From the NCBI GenBank assembly GCA_013397865.1, contig VZTI01001175.1, positions 1,906,823 to 1,970,822 on the forward strand: DNA of 64,000 bases, given 5' to 3'. Position numbers and translations under genes: made by a program. Positions 11,112 to 24,000 of the stretch are shown here, piece by piece. Under the pieces are notes generated by a model. The model worked only from the letters and a program-made list of their open reading frames with translations, had not been told where the DNA came from and did not search any database. This DNA is from Struthidea cinerea. Taxonomy: Eukaryota > Chordata > Aves > Passeriformes > Corcoracidae. Positions within the stretch are counted from its first letter, which is position 1; each line of letters opens with the position of its first letter.

Positions 11112-13550
11112 TCAGGTCATGATCGGGGTTGAGAAGTCTTGGAAGTGCTTATGAGCCACACTCTATGGAAATTTATGCTGAGATGTGTTGAGTTCCAAGT
11201 TGTGGGGACACAAAAAGGCAGGTATAAGAGAGGTGACCCATTATTTCCCTGTCTGTGGACTGAGTTAGTGGCACCAGACCATTGAAGTGCCATAGAAGGT
11301 ACTTGAAAGTTTGACTTTTTAGGTGTTAATTTGCCTCAGAAGGACAGGTATGAAGAAGTTTGGCATTTTTCCCTGTCCATGTTGGATGAGGAGGAAGCAG
11401 CTGTGCCTTAATGGTTTTTCTTCTTGCCCAGCATCTGGCCTAGGTGTCCTTTTGTCAGACCAGCTCCATGCACATGTCCTGGGATACCTGTGGGTTTTGT
11501 TGGCACAGGAATTGAAAGATCCCTGCTCTCCCTGACACTGCAGTCTGAACTACTGGTGTGGGTGCAGCTATGCCAGCAGAAGGGAGCATTTCTTGTTTCT
11601 TGTGTGTCTGAATGTAGCAAAACCAGCACAATAGTTTTGGGTTTTTTCCTTAAAAATTGCCCTCTATCAAGTTAGAGCTTGGCATGCTGGAGGTAGTGGG
11701 GGCTGGGGAGGAGGGCGACTTTATTTGTCATTGCTGTGTTAGCAGAGGCTCTGCTCTACAGGCAGTGCTTAACAATCCTCAGGAGATTGTAGGGATCTGT
11801 CTCTGCTTAGCCCTCATCAAGGTGCAATTATACCACTGCTGGTCAGTGGAGGTACATGGTTTAATATTTATATGAAAGACTTCAGATCCCACAGCAGACT
11901 GGACGCTACAGATCTGGGGTGTGCCACAAAAAGATTTTGCACTATGTTATGTATTAAAACTTGATAAGAAATAGATGAATGGCAGTGGCAGGGGATAAGC
12001 AGGATTCCTTCTTTTGGTGAAAGTTCTTACGTGTTGTAAGCATTTTTCAGCATACTGTGACCAGGTCAGCACAGAGAAACTTGGTTTTAGTTTGTCTCAG
12101 GTAGTGTCTGATTTTTGCAACCACATTTAAATGTAAATGTAAGCAGTTGATGTTTTTGTGTAATGCTGACATTTTATGTAATGCTATGTGATGTCTCACC
12201 ATAAAAGTAAATATTTCTACATTACTGTTTTCCAATGTAATGTTTTAGATGTAAACACATTGTTTTTGATTTGCCCTTTTTTTTTTGTATTTTTCCAGTG
12301 TGTTTTAAGCAGAGAGACTTATAACTGCTGGACATTACTGAGGGAGAAGTTTTATAGCTATAAACCAAGAATGTATAGCGAATAATTAAGCTATATTAAA
12401 AATTAAAGCATTAGAGATTTCTAATACCTTTAAGGTAATTTAAATTTAAAACATTCTTCAGATTTAAATCATATGAAGCTGTTCTGCATGACTTCCACCA
12501 GCCTTCACTAAGGACTAAGCACTCTACTTGCCAACTTTTAGAGATTACGCTTTTATTTGTAATTTGTCTTCTGATGTGCAGTTAATAGCAATATGGCAAT
12601 CATTCTGTTTTGCAAAATCAGGTAGGCTTCTAATCTGTAGAGAGGTTTCTAATACATGTAAAAACACTTTATTCAAGGCATTGCCATAATAATTAGCCTC
12701 TTCACATTTTCCTTAAAGAGAATTTGGAGGAAATATTCCTTCCAATGACACAGATGTGATTATTAATTTGTTTCCTATTGCTGTTGGATTTTTCTCATCA
12801 ATATTCCAAATGGGAAGGTAGCCATTCCCTCACATTTGTTTCAAACCTCCCATGGTGAGACCGGAAAGACATAGTGTGGATGTGATTTTCTGACTATGCC
12901 GTTTGTTCATCTGGTTACAGGTGCCCAGAGTTGTGGTGCTCAGCATGGTGGGACGGGGCTAAAATGTCCATACTTTATGTTCTTTTGTGCTGCAAGAGGT
13001 TAGCTCGGTTTGTTGTCTCTGGTAAGAGTCCTTACTGTGGCCATTGAGTTACCAAGTGGGAAAGGTCTTGCAGGAGAGCATGAAAGCAAGAACCACGAAC
13101 TCTGTTTGAATTCCTTGCCAGCAGTGTCTCCTGTGGTTTAGTCTACCTGGTCAAATCCATACCTAGAAATTGAAAGGGATGATTGGGCTTTAAGGCCTTC
13201 TTCTCCCTCCCCCTTTGGACACAGCTGTGTCTCTTGCACACCCCCCTCACCAAGTTCACCTGCAGTGTGCACGAGGTGACCATGGCAGCGCTCAGGGACC
13301 AAAGGGTGTTGGGAGGGCTCTGGTTTGGTGGTGACATCAGGCACTACTGCAGGTTCTGAGCTTAAAATGCAAGTGTTGGCTCCACGTAAGTTGGTATCAT
13401 TAACCATCAAAGACTGTTTAATGTGAACTGGAGTTTCAGATCTGAGATGTGAAAAGAATCAAAATACAGTGTGTTATGTAACTTTAAGTTGCTGATATGC
13501 AGTTGTGTTACAGAGAAGGATTAAGGGCAAATTTTATCCAAAGGCACTTT

Positions 13551-13604
13551 CAGGAACTAGAGATATCCAAAATATTGTTAGTCATCCTTTCAGCTTTTTA
13601 TTAG
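13551..13604 (+). repeat. Probable source copy of a 54-bp duplicated segment
   Basis: This segment is nearly identical to 14985-15038 (four mismatches over the first 53 bases). It has no flanking direct repeat that I can see, so it is the likely original and the downstream copy the insertion. The sequence does not resemble any repeat family that I recognise. Confidence 0.7.
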
Positions 13605-13925
13605 CAGTATCTTGCTGAGACAGGTAATTGTTAAAATGGCAAAGGAGGTCTGGTTGGTAGTTCCAGTCCGAAGCTGTATTCAAGTGAACCCTTCCCAGCA
13701 GAGGGGAGCTAGGTCACTGCTGTGGGCTTTAGCCACAGGAACAAACCTGAGATCTGCTTTTTGGTTCATGTGTTCAGCACTGGAGAAAGTCATGTTTGAT
13801 AGACTTTGGAGTAAAAAGGAGGTCTGTGTACCTGCCAGAAGCTGGAGAAGAGATGGAATCCTGGCTGGCTGTAGGAATGGACTCATATCAACCCCCAAAG
13901 CAACAGTTACCCTAACTGATGCACT

Positions 13926-13953
13926 GTGCATGGTGCACCGTGCATGGTGCACC
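13926..13953. repeat. Two tandem 14-bp palindromic units
   Basis: GTGCATGGTGCACC occurs twice in direct succession. Each unit contains GTGCAT/GTGCAC-type self-complementary sequence, so the pair can also fold on itself. Confidence 0.8.
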
Positions 13954-14972
13954 TCCTATTTCAAACACAGATCAAATTTGGCAGTAGGTTTGAAATGGAG
14001 CTGAGCTTTCAGAAACCAGCCCAAATGTCAACAAAAACCCTCCAATCTTAGTCTGAGGAGCTTGAATTGAGGCATCATGCAAATCCTGTTAATAATGTAA
14101 TGACTCTCCATTAATTCCCATCTCTGTTATGTCAGGTGATTTTCAGCTACTTGATCCATCATCATTTTGTCAGTTGTACTGAAGACTCTTTTTATATTCA
14201 GCTATTAAAAAATGGTTTAGGTTTCTGTTGATTCTCTAATATTTGCATCTTTCCTGAGATTACTGATGTCTGAATTAAAGTTCCCACTACAGGAGCAGAA
14301 ATATCTGTTGAAATTCTTTTTCCTTACTTCCTCAATATGTACATGTTGTCCTTTTGAAGTAGGTTGTACTGCATCCCAAGAGATTAGGGAAGCTTCTGGT
14401 CTCCTTCCTGTTTGAATCTTGCTAATGCAAGTGTTACCAAGATATTATGTGTTAAATATGCAGCAAAACAACATTGATTTCTTTCAATCTTTTCTGTATG
14501 GTGGAAGGAAGCAGAAGAGGTTTTACTCTTAGCATTTATCACACCCAAGTGGGCGTGGGAGTAATTTTTCTAACACAAGAATTATTTCTAAAAATGTGCT
14601 TATATTTATTCAAACAATTTGTTTCAGCTTTCGTTTCTGAGCTGAGCAGCTTTCTGAAGAGCTCTTTTTCCAGCATGAAGATAGTGGGAGCTGATGGATA
14701 TTAAAATCTAAGTAAAATATTTTTGGTCCTGGAGGAAAGGTGGATCATCAAGAAAAGAAAATGAACTTTGCTTAATTGATAGTGACACATGTGCTGGGTT
14801 TGCTTTCATTGAACAGTTGTGAAAATTCATCTCCCCTTATAGGTCTGTGTCATTCTGAAACTCTGAGCACTGTTTATAAATGGGATCAGTGAGATTTTCT
14901 GTATTTTAGAGTGAGTGCCAATTTGGAAGATGGAGGTGCCAGGGTAGGTACTTCCTTCCCTTAAGGGTGGGC

Positions 14973-15050
14973 CACAGTAGAATTCAGAAACTGGAGATAT
15001 CCAAAACGTTGTTAGTCATCCTTTCAGCTTTTTATTATCACAGTAGAATT
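14973..15050 (+). repeat. 54-bp templated insertion between 12-bp direct repeats
   Basis: The block 14985-15038 copies 13551-13604 in the same orientation and is bordered by the exact dodecamer CACAGTAGAATT at 14973-14984 and again at 15039-15050. The duplicated flank behaves like a target-site duplication, so the copy was added at a staggered break. The insert has no poly-A tail, no coding frame and no terminal inverted repeat. Repair-associated templated insertion fits best; LINE-assisted insertion of a short transcript fragment or an unknown short interspersed repeat are alternatives. Confidence 0.7.
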
Positions 15051-18000
15051 AAGCAGCTGCATTAAGCTATGAAGGTTCCATTCAAAGCATTTAACAAGAA
15101 GCTTTATCAAGTAATTCTAAATGAGCAAATGAAGGTTTCAGGTAACAGCGAATGCAGTGATGTGGTGTCCCATTAGTAGAGATCATCTTCCAGGCTGATT
15201 TTTTTTTTAATTGACAAAATTATAACAAATGATGAACTGTTGGTATCAAAATTAAGTGACCAGTTAATGGAGACAAGGAGATGTTTTTGTTTCAGAAAAT
15301 TGATGTAGTGAACAACTGGAGCAGATGCAGGTTTGCTCATAAATTGCTGAATGGATGCACTGGAGTACTGCTTCTGAAAGACAAACGGCCAGGAAAGTTA
15401 GAGAAAATGTTGATTTTTGTCATAGTAAGATAAGTAGTGACAATCAAACTAATAAAAATGATGTTCCAGTAGGTTATTGTTTTACTGACCTGTATACTTT
15501 TTGTGTTGGAAGTGTAAGGGAATTGAGGTCTCCCTCCACTGAGCAGTAATAAGCTGTGTTACACTTGCCTTGTGTTGGAGTAACTTTGTTTTACTATTTT
15601 CTTTTTTCTTCTCTGTGCTGCTTGTGCTCCCGCCTTCTCAGTCTCTTGCCTGTAGGTATTTCTCACTTATTTATTTCTTATATGTCTTATTCCTCATTTA
15701 TAGCCAAGTGTTTTTCATGGTGAGTAAATTTTGTGATAGCCTAATGAAATTTAGCTTTGCTCATCTCTGTCCTAACAACCTTCCTTCTGGCTAGACAAAA
15801 TTAAGCTCCAGTCTCTTTGAAGACATTTTTGTGTACAGATTTTTTTCAAGTAACTTTAACTGATTGCTGAAAACATCTAAGATTATGGGCTGGCAGTAGT
15901 CACTAACAATTCTGAATATTAAAGAGGCACTATCCAGTATTTCTTAGGAAAAGTCCCTGGTAAAACAAGTACTCTGGTGAAGGGAGCTGCTAGCCCAGCC
16001 ACGCTTTAAGAGGTACCATCACAAGAAGGTTTTTTTTTTTCCACGAGGCTGGTTACCAATGCTTTTGTTTTACTTTTATTCTCTTTGTAACACTCAGCCT
16101 GAGGGAAAGGAATGCTTTTTGTGAAATCCTCTGAAACTTAATTGCTTAGGTTAGATGAGAGCAGACCACAGAGCCCCGAAGGTGCAGTCTATGTCTATGA
16201 CCTCTGCTCACTGGATGTGGCAATAAACATATGCAGGGGTTTCAGTGGCTCTTGGAATGTTTCGTGCACAACCCTTTACTTTTAAATCAATTTATGTAGA
16301 GTTTGCAAAAAGTAAAAGTAGTGCTGGGTTTTTGTTTGCTTTTGCCTTGGTGATGCTGGATATATGATCAGTATTGTGTGGTATGAAATAGCCATGCAAT
16401 GTGAATAACACAAAATAATAAGTCTTATCAAACAAGCAGAATAAAATTCATGGGCTCCTAAAGGCAAAAAGACAGTATTCCTAAAGTTAGTTGCTGAAAG
16501 AGTGGCATTGCTGCTGTTGTCACTGATATACTACACAGTCAAACCCATGGCATTCCAGTGTACATAAGGACTTTTTAAGGGGGAATACTTTGGTCATTAC
16601 TTCTCTTGCTTTAAATGATACAGTAATAGCTATAACTAAAAAACCATCGTAGGCTCTGTTTCTTCCCCTCTTAGGCTGATGTGTGGAATTTGCACCTTCT
16701 GTGGCAGGTAAGGCTGCCAGTGTCTAGCCAGAAGTATAAAGAGGTATTTTCTTCAAGAGTGATTAGTACTCTTCAGTTTAGATTTGACAAGTAAGAGAGG
16801 GTATATTTTTCTGCCTACATCAGATTTCCCCTTGATCCTTACATGGAGGTTCAGTGTATGCCAATGACCCTAAAGAATTCTGGCAGAAATGAGGAGAACT
16901 CCTGGTGTGGTATCCTGAGTGGGTTTGTCTCTGGATGCATAAATCCTGAAGAGCATGTGGAAGCTGATGTTTGGGCTGAAGAAAGAAGTATGAAAATATT
17001 GTTTGTGTCATAGCTGAATAATGGGCAAATTAAAAAACCTGCATACTAGGGAATCGGAAAGAGCAGAAGATGAGAGAAACCTGTTCTGAGAGGCTTCTGG
17101 TGGCTGGAAACCAAATGAGTGAGTAATGTTTTGAAATTGCTTCAAGTACTTAATGTTGATAATAGTTACTCTAAGCCATGGTGGAATGCCCTGCGTACTG
17201 ACTCTGAGCTGCATTTTTGAGTGTCGCAAGTCCCAGCAACGCAAAGCGCCCTGCTGGAAGGTGTTTACCCAGCTTCCTCACGAACTGAAACCTTACAGCT
17301 GCTCCTTGGTTATTCTGCTCCAGTGGCCTTGAAGCTCCAGCCATTTTCCTTGCAAACAGGCGAGGAAAGTCTGCATTATCTGTTTTGATCGTTTCCCTTT
17401 CTTAGTTGTTTGAAAAGCATTGGAAGGACAGGGGCAAGGCTGATAAGAAGCATTATTGTGTTTCACTTTCCGCAGTGAATAGCTGTGGTAGGGTGTTCAA
17501 ATCCTACTTCTCTCCAGGTATGCAATGTTGATGCCTCTTACTCACCCAAAGTGCAGCACCTGGAATAGTCATCCCATGTAGGATTCCTCTAACAATCCAT
17601 GATGTTTGCACAGTAGATATGGATGTCTAAGTTCTTCAAAATGCCCTGTATTGTCTAACATACAGAAGCTGGCACCTTTAGGGGATAACAAGAGGGTAAT
17701 TCTTCTGAAGACTGATACCCAAATTAAGTCAGGGAATCACCCTGAGCATACCTGTTTCTCTCCTTTAAACCATAAAAATTTAAGCAAGCTCACTGTGTTA
17801 GAGTACAGCAAATTCATATATTGACACTGTGGGTGCTTCAGGCCAGGAGCAGGAGAGGAATTTGTCTCGCCAGCATGAATTACAGGAAAGAATTAGAGAT
17901 GGGCAAGTTCATTTAGGGTGCACTTCCCCCACCTGCACTTCTAGGGCAAAAATAAATTGAGACCAAGTGATCTCTTTCTACATTTCCTTCTAGCCAAAAT

Positions 18001-21000
18001 TTAAAAAATAATTGTTGGGAGGTTAAGTACTGGATCTTTGTGTTTATAAAGGGCATAATTTTCAGATTGCTGAGCATCGTCAACCCAGTAAAGCTGAACA
18101 TGATTTCACTTAGAGATGCAGCCCTGTGTTCTTGTTAATGCAGGAAGAGTCCTTCCTTTCTTGTGACCGTTGCATTCTTTACAGACTTAATGTAGCAATT
18201 AGAAAAACTCATTGCGAACACAACCAGAAATAGTCAAAACTATATGTTGAGAATAGGTGGCCCATTGCAGTTAGTCTGTGTCAGATCTAATGCAATTATT
18301 GTTATAAACTGAAACCTTTTCGAATTCCTTTTATTCAAGCCCTATGTAATATTCTTCATTTTCAAGTAATTTATGTCTGCTACCGATTGGGAAATACTTC
18401 AGATAGAATGACATTTCCAGCTCTATATATGCAATATCATTTAAATTTTTGTGGCTGACTCTAGGGCCTAAATGTACTGTCACGTGCACTTAGGAAGCTG
18501 CTGTCAGAGTCTACACATTGCATAACTGAGGGTAGAATTTGGCCCTTTATATACCACTATATTGTTAAAAAACCCCACCAAAGCTAACTAACAAAAAGCA
18601 AATCAAAAAACCCCAAATCAAACCCAAACCCAGGAATCCTCATGAAATTGTCATAATACATACTACATTTGAATGGCTGAAAATCTTTCATTACAGTAAT
18701 TTGAAATTTCACCATTTATTTACACAGGTCCTCCGGACATTCTCATTTTAGCTGCTTCTTTCTGGCTCTCTAAAGAATCAATGATTTTACTCCAGAAACA
18801 TTCATGGATCAATAGACTTTGAAGATTAGCGGGTCATGGCTAGGTACAAAATGCATGTTGTAAACCCCAGGCTCTTATATTTGCTTGAATCCTTCCTCAA
18901 AAAAAATGAGTGAAGGGGTAGCTTTGAACAACAGACCTCTTTGAATGGATTAATTCCTCGTATATTTCAAAGGGTTGAGAATATACCGGAGAAACTACAA
19001 ATGTGGAATTAATTTTCAGTGACCTGAGAATTCAGTTAGCTGACAAATAGTTTTCTTAGATAAGCCAGGATACTGTGGATGAAAGTAAGACAGTGAAAAA
19101 GGAGTGCTGTACATGGAGTTAAGTTTTTGTTTTTCCTGTCTTCCCACTTTTTATTGTAAATGGAGTTGCACAGAAGTAGCTGCCTTTATTACTTTGCCCT
19201 TTTAGTCACATCTTCCTGATTTCAGAGTTCTGTTTTCTGTGCAAGACTGGACACTAACATCTCTAACCTCAAATAAAGATAAATAGGGTTGATTTGCATC
19301 AGCTAAGAGTGCTAAATTAATCTGTACCTCTCCAGCACTCAGCTGCTGCTCCTGCAATGGTCTGTCTAGACTTTCTAGAGAAGCTAAACCAGATCCAAGT
19401 AGCTTTTGAAGCTCTCTAATAATTGTATTCCAGTGCTATGTTGCTTCATCTGCTTCTGCATGAAAATAGTGGGGTTTAAAAAAAGGTGGAAGGTTTGAAG
19501 TGGCAGATTAGTTAACAGAATGAACACAGATAGATTTCCAAGATCTGTTTGTTTCTTGTCAATAAACTAATCGTATGCTATTTTCATTCATTTTCCTTTC
19601 TTACTCTTCTTACCCTCAAGGTTGTCATCTTCATATTTCCTTTCATTCTCATTCTTTCATGGGGATTTCAATTTTAGATCTGTTTCCCCTCCCACTGCTA
19701 TTCTTCAATCCATCAGTTTTGGTCATGTTTGACAGAAGGACAGATGTTTCAAAGATAATGACATATCCGCAAGTTTTCTGAGAACAGGCATACAGAAGAG
19801 GCTTAATTGCAAGCAATTAAATGAAAGTACTTATTATTAGACACTAGAGAATCCATATAGAGGAGTGAGTTTAAAAATGATTCCTCTGCAGAAAAAAATG
19901 GCAGTGGAGTTTGTAATTGATAATGAGCATCAGACCCCTGTGAAATCTTATTTTAGCAGTGCTAGGCTGTGTGCTGTGTGTGCAGCAGGCTGCCTTTATC
20001 AGGGAGGCTCAGTGACATGAGTTGCATTAGTGGTAAATCTGGTTCTTCATCCACTGGCTTACTAATGTGAAGGAGTTAATTTGTTTACTCCTGCAGCTGG
20101 AAAGGCTGTGGCCCTGCAACAACTGAGAGTCCTGTCTATGCACTCCAATTAGTAAATTCCCTGACCAGGCCTGATCCACAGTGCTGCTGGGAAATGAAGG
20201 AAAATCTTCCCCAGGGCAATACTATCTGCTTTTCTCCTCTCTTCTGGGATATTGCTGCTTTTTTATTTTAATGCTATGGTATAACATGGAAACCTGTATT
20301 TGGAGCAGCATATGCATAGAAATTGATTCTGGGGGCTTGCTGTATGGGTTTCATTTGTTGTGAAAATGTTTTTGTTCTACTGTATAGTTATCAAAGACAC
20401 TTTGTGGGCTTTCCCTCACGCTTGTCTTTAGGGAAAAGGGACTTAGCTCGGTAGTTGCAAAGTGCACATAGGATTTTTAGGGCCATTGACAGTTTAATTC
20501 AGGAATGATCTAATTAGGGATTCAGAGAACTGGATTCACCATATCCTTAAGTATTGACTGTCCTGAGAGATGCTCTGGCAGATGGTTAGTTCAAAGTGAG
20601 TTTACCTTGGGCTCAGTTTCTTTAGACTGACAGCTTTTTTTACTCAATTAAATGAGACAACTGTCAAAAGCACAGACTCTGAGTTGATGCAAATAACTCT
20701 GCTGCACAGATAAAGCTTAAATGTGTTCCTTGAGTCAGCTGAAACTGTCAGGTGCTTTGAGTAACTAGTTCAGCCAGCCAGAAGGGCACACTGGCAAGTA
20801 GAAGAAAAGGTTGGGAGGTGCCTAAAAATAAAACAACTCCCAGGGTTTTGTTATCTTCATTGATTTTACTTTTTGTCACATAGTGGTATGGCATGTTGGG
20901 AACTATTCTTTGCTTTTGCTCTTGTTTTCGTTTAAGGAAGGAATTCTTGTTATGTTTTAATTATCCTCAGAAGTTTATTTGTTGTTAATGTGCACAAAGT

Positions 21001-24000
21001 CCTTAGGCTATGAAAGCATGAAAATAATGAGCTATTATGATGGAGCTGTCAGGCCGTCCCCAAACTAACTGTCCTTTGCTCTGAGATTTCAACTGTTTGC
21101 AAATAAATTAATATGGTTTTGGTGTTTTTCTGACAATTTAGATATCCGTATGTGATGTTTGTAGTTAAAATCTAGAGTGTGCTCTTTGCCCTCCCTTGCC
21201 CACCAAGAGGAACTAAAGTAGCTCTTCCTGGTGCTGATTTCACTGAGCTGGCAAGACCTTGCCTTTCTGTTCCCTCTAGTCAATCCTGCAGCTTCCATTT
21301 CATCATGAATTACTGGGTTTCATGAACTTTGTGGAGTAATGAGGAGGTTCTGCTGATGACACACAGCCATTTGAATGGTGTCTTCTCTGCACCAGGCTTT
21401 GTCCAAGGTAAATTGAAATTGAAACTGGTTTAAGTAGACAACATATGCTCATGGGTGAAACAGAAGCCACTTGTCTGCTGCTAATATAAAAATGAGTTGT
21501 GGGCATCTTAACCTAAATGTAACTGTGAAATAAGAATAGCAGACACTGAAGGGAAAAAAGCCAAAACCTGGAGTGCCTGTGGAGAAGGCTGTGATAAATG
21601 GGCGTGCTTAGAAATGCAGAGTGCTTGAATGAAAACTTGTTAAGACTTTAATACTTTCTTAATTGAGACAAGGGGGAAAAAAATTTACCTTGCCCTTACA
21701 CTAGAAATTTCCTTTTCAAGAAGAGGAGTAGGACAGGTCATGGGAACAGCAGTGTTCATCTACTGACAAAGCATATGAACTGCTCTTGCCAAACCACCAG
21801 CTCTTTATAGTGCCTTTTGTATGCCCTCAAATATGGACTCATGGAAGATTAATAATTTCCGTAGTCTAAATTATTAGAAATGTTAACAAACTGTTGTGAT
21901 TTAAAATTTTAAAGATGCGAGCAGAAAGTCCCTTGGGAAGATGAGGTTTGGATTGAATACAAAGACAGGAGCCTCTGTCAGTGTGTTACAATAATCGTGT
22001 CCCAAGACACATTTTGTTATCCATTGGTAGCCCTTAACTTGCAGCTTTCATCGGATGGCTGCTTGAGTGCTTTAATTTCCATTTCTTGAATGCATTGGAA
22101 ATGTGAAATTTTTCAAGTCTTACCTATGAACCTTCTGTGTTGTTACTTAGGTGTGAACCTGGGAATCAAAAAGTTAATGTTCTACCTCGGACCCATCCTC
22201 CTTGCCAGCTTGTTGTCAGCTTCCTGAGCAACTGCTTCCAGTTTTCCCTCCTTATAATTATATATTACCCTGTTTCTTCTACTGTCGTCAGAGTGTAAGT
22301 CATAGAGGAGTGTACAGTACCAAACTCACATAAAATAAATGTAACCAGTTCAGCAGTAAGGAGGTATATATTTAAAATTTCTTCCTCCCTCATTAGGATG
22401 GGCATTTTTAGAACATGTGTTATTTTCTTGGCATTTCAGTTTGATTCTGAAAGGAACATTGTCAGCTCAAGTAAAAAAAAGTCCAGTCCAATGAGTTGCA
22501 TGGGGTTTTTGCATTTAAAAAACATATATGTGTCACTTGATACGTTTAATTGACTTGTTTGAAAGTCTTTTTAAACTAGGAGCATTAAGCTCTAATTTCA
22601 GTCTCAATGAAAATGCTGACTATAATGGAAGTTAAAGAGAAGTGATGAGAACATCAAAGGCCTTGTTATGTCTGTTAGGAAACAAGATACAGAACTGTCT
22701 ACAAGCCTAGAGGGAAAAGGAATGATGAAGCCAGGAGTAATTGGAAAGATGGGTGTGGCTTGTGGGTGTAATCAACAGGCATTGAATGTACCAGGAGTGT
22801 CTGGTTGATATAATCTGGTCAGTGGGCAGGGCTTCTGGTGCCGAGCTTGTACACAAAGGCTGGCAGCCAGCTCCTGTCACCTTCTGTTCCAGGTTGAGAG
22901 ATCATTTATTAGTTCACTTGTTAATGGGAAAATTGTTGATTAATACTACAAATTGGAATAAGTATTTAAAAGCAGTGCATTTATCTGGCACAGCTGCATT
23001 AAAGCAGTGCTGCAAAGGAATGGTTCTGATACTAAAAGTTTATCATTCTTCTGGCAGATATTGGTGGAAGAGGTTCACATCTATCTTGATGTGAACATAA
23101 CTTGGGGATTGAAGAAACCGAAGAGTTCTCGGTCAAACAATGCTGAGCTCTTTTCTCTATTGTCATCACTGATGATTCACTTTTTCTTTGTAGATAAATA
23201 TTTTTGAAGGGGGAAGCAGTGAAAGTGAAAATAAAGAGTGCATTATGGCATTCACTGTCAGTCTTAACCTCTGAATTTCCTCAGCACTCTGCGGTACTCC
23301 ATAGGCAGGTCTGTGTCAGACAGGTTCTGAACCTGTAGGATTGGTTTGGCCCAAGCTGTGCCATCCACTGTCTGCTGAAAAGCACTTTGGCCAACAGCTT
23401 TTATCTCTAGGGAAGAGATCTATGGATCCAGAACTCTGTAGCACCTAGATCTCTAGCCACGAATCAGTCTGGTGATTATGCGAGTTTATTACATTTTATT
23501 TATAAAACCGATGCATTTGGGCAGTTGATGGGGCTCTCAAATTTCTTTCTGGGGTTTCCTTAAAGGTAAGATGGAGAAAAAAATATCTGTTGTGCGATGG
23601 ATAGGCGCTGAAACTGCTGGTGTGGAAGGGGGTGGATTTGGCCAGCTGTGCTCAGGTGATCTGTCCATGTTCAGTTGGATCCCTTTGGATTTTGGGCTGT
23701 CTATCAGTGCACTCAGAGCTACTTCCTTGACTGTCTTGCAGAATGTCTAGAAATCCCTTTTAAGTTCTGTAAATCCTGCTTTTCGGCCCCAACAAGATTG
23801 TCAGTTGAAAGAAAATGAACACGTTTTTCATAACACAAATGGTAGATGACTGTTTATAAATTTAACTGGTAGGATATTCTTTCTTAAATTTTGTGAAGCT
23901 GTTGGTTTTTCTTCACTATTCCCTCTTTCCTTTTCTGTTCTCATCCTATTGCAGTATGTTGTACTTTGCTTATGAGTAGAATTATTTTGATGAGTTTCAA

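Noticed and set aside
18550..18635. Telomere-like CCCAAA/CCCCAAA sequence
   Set aside because: The units are irregular A/C-rich low complexity, not TTAGGG/CCCTAA repeats.
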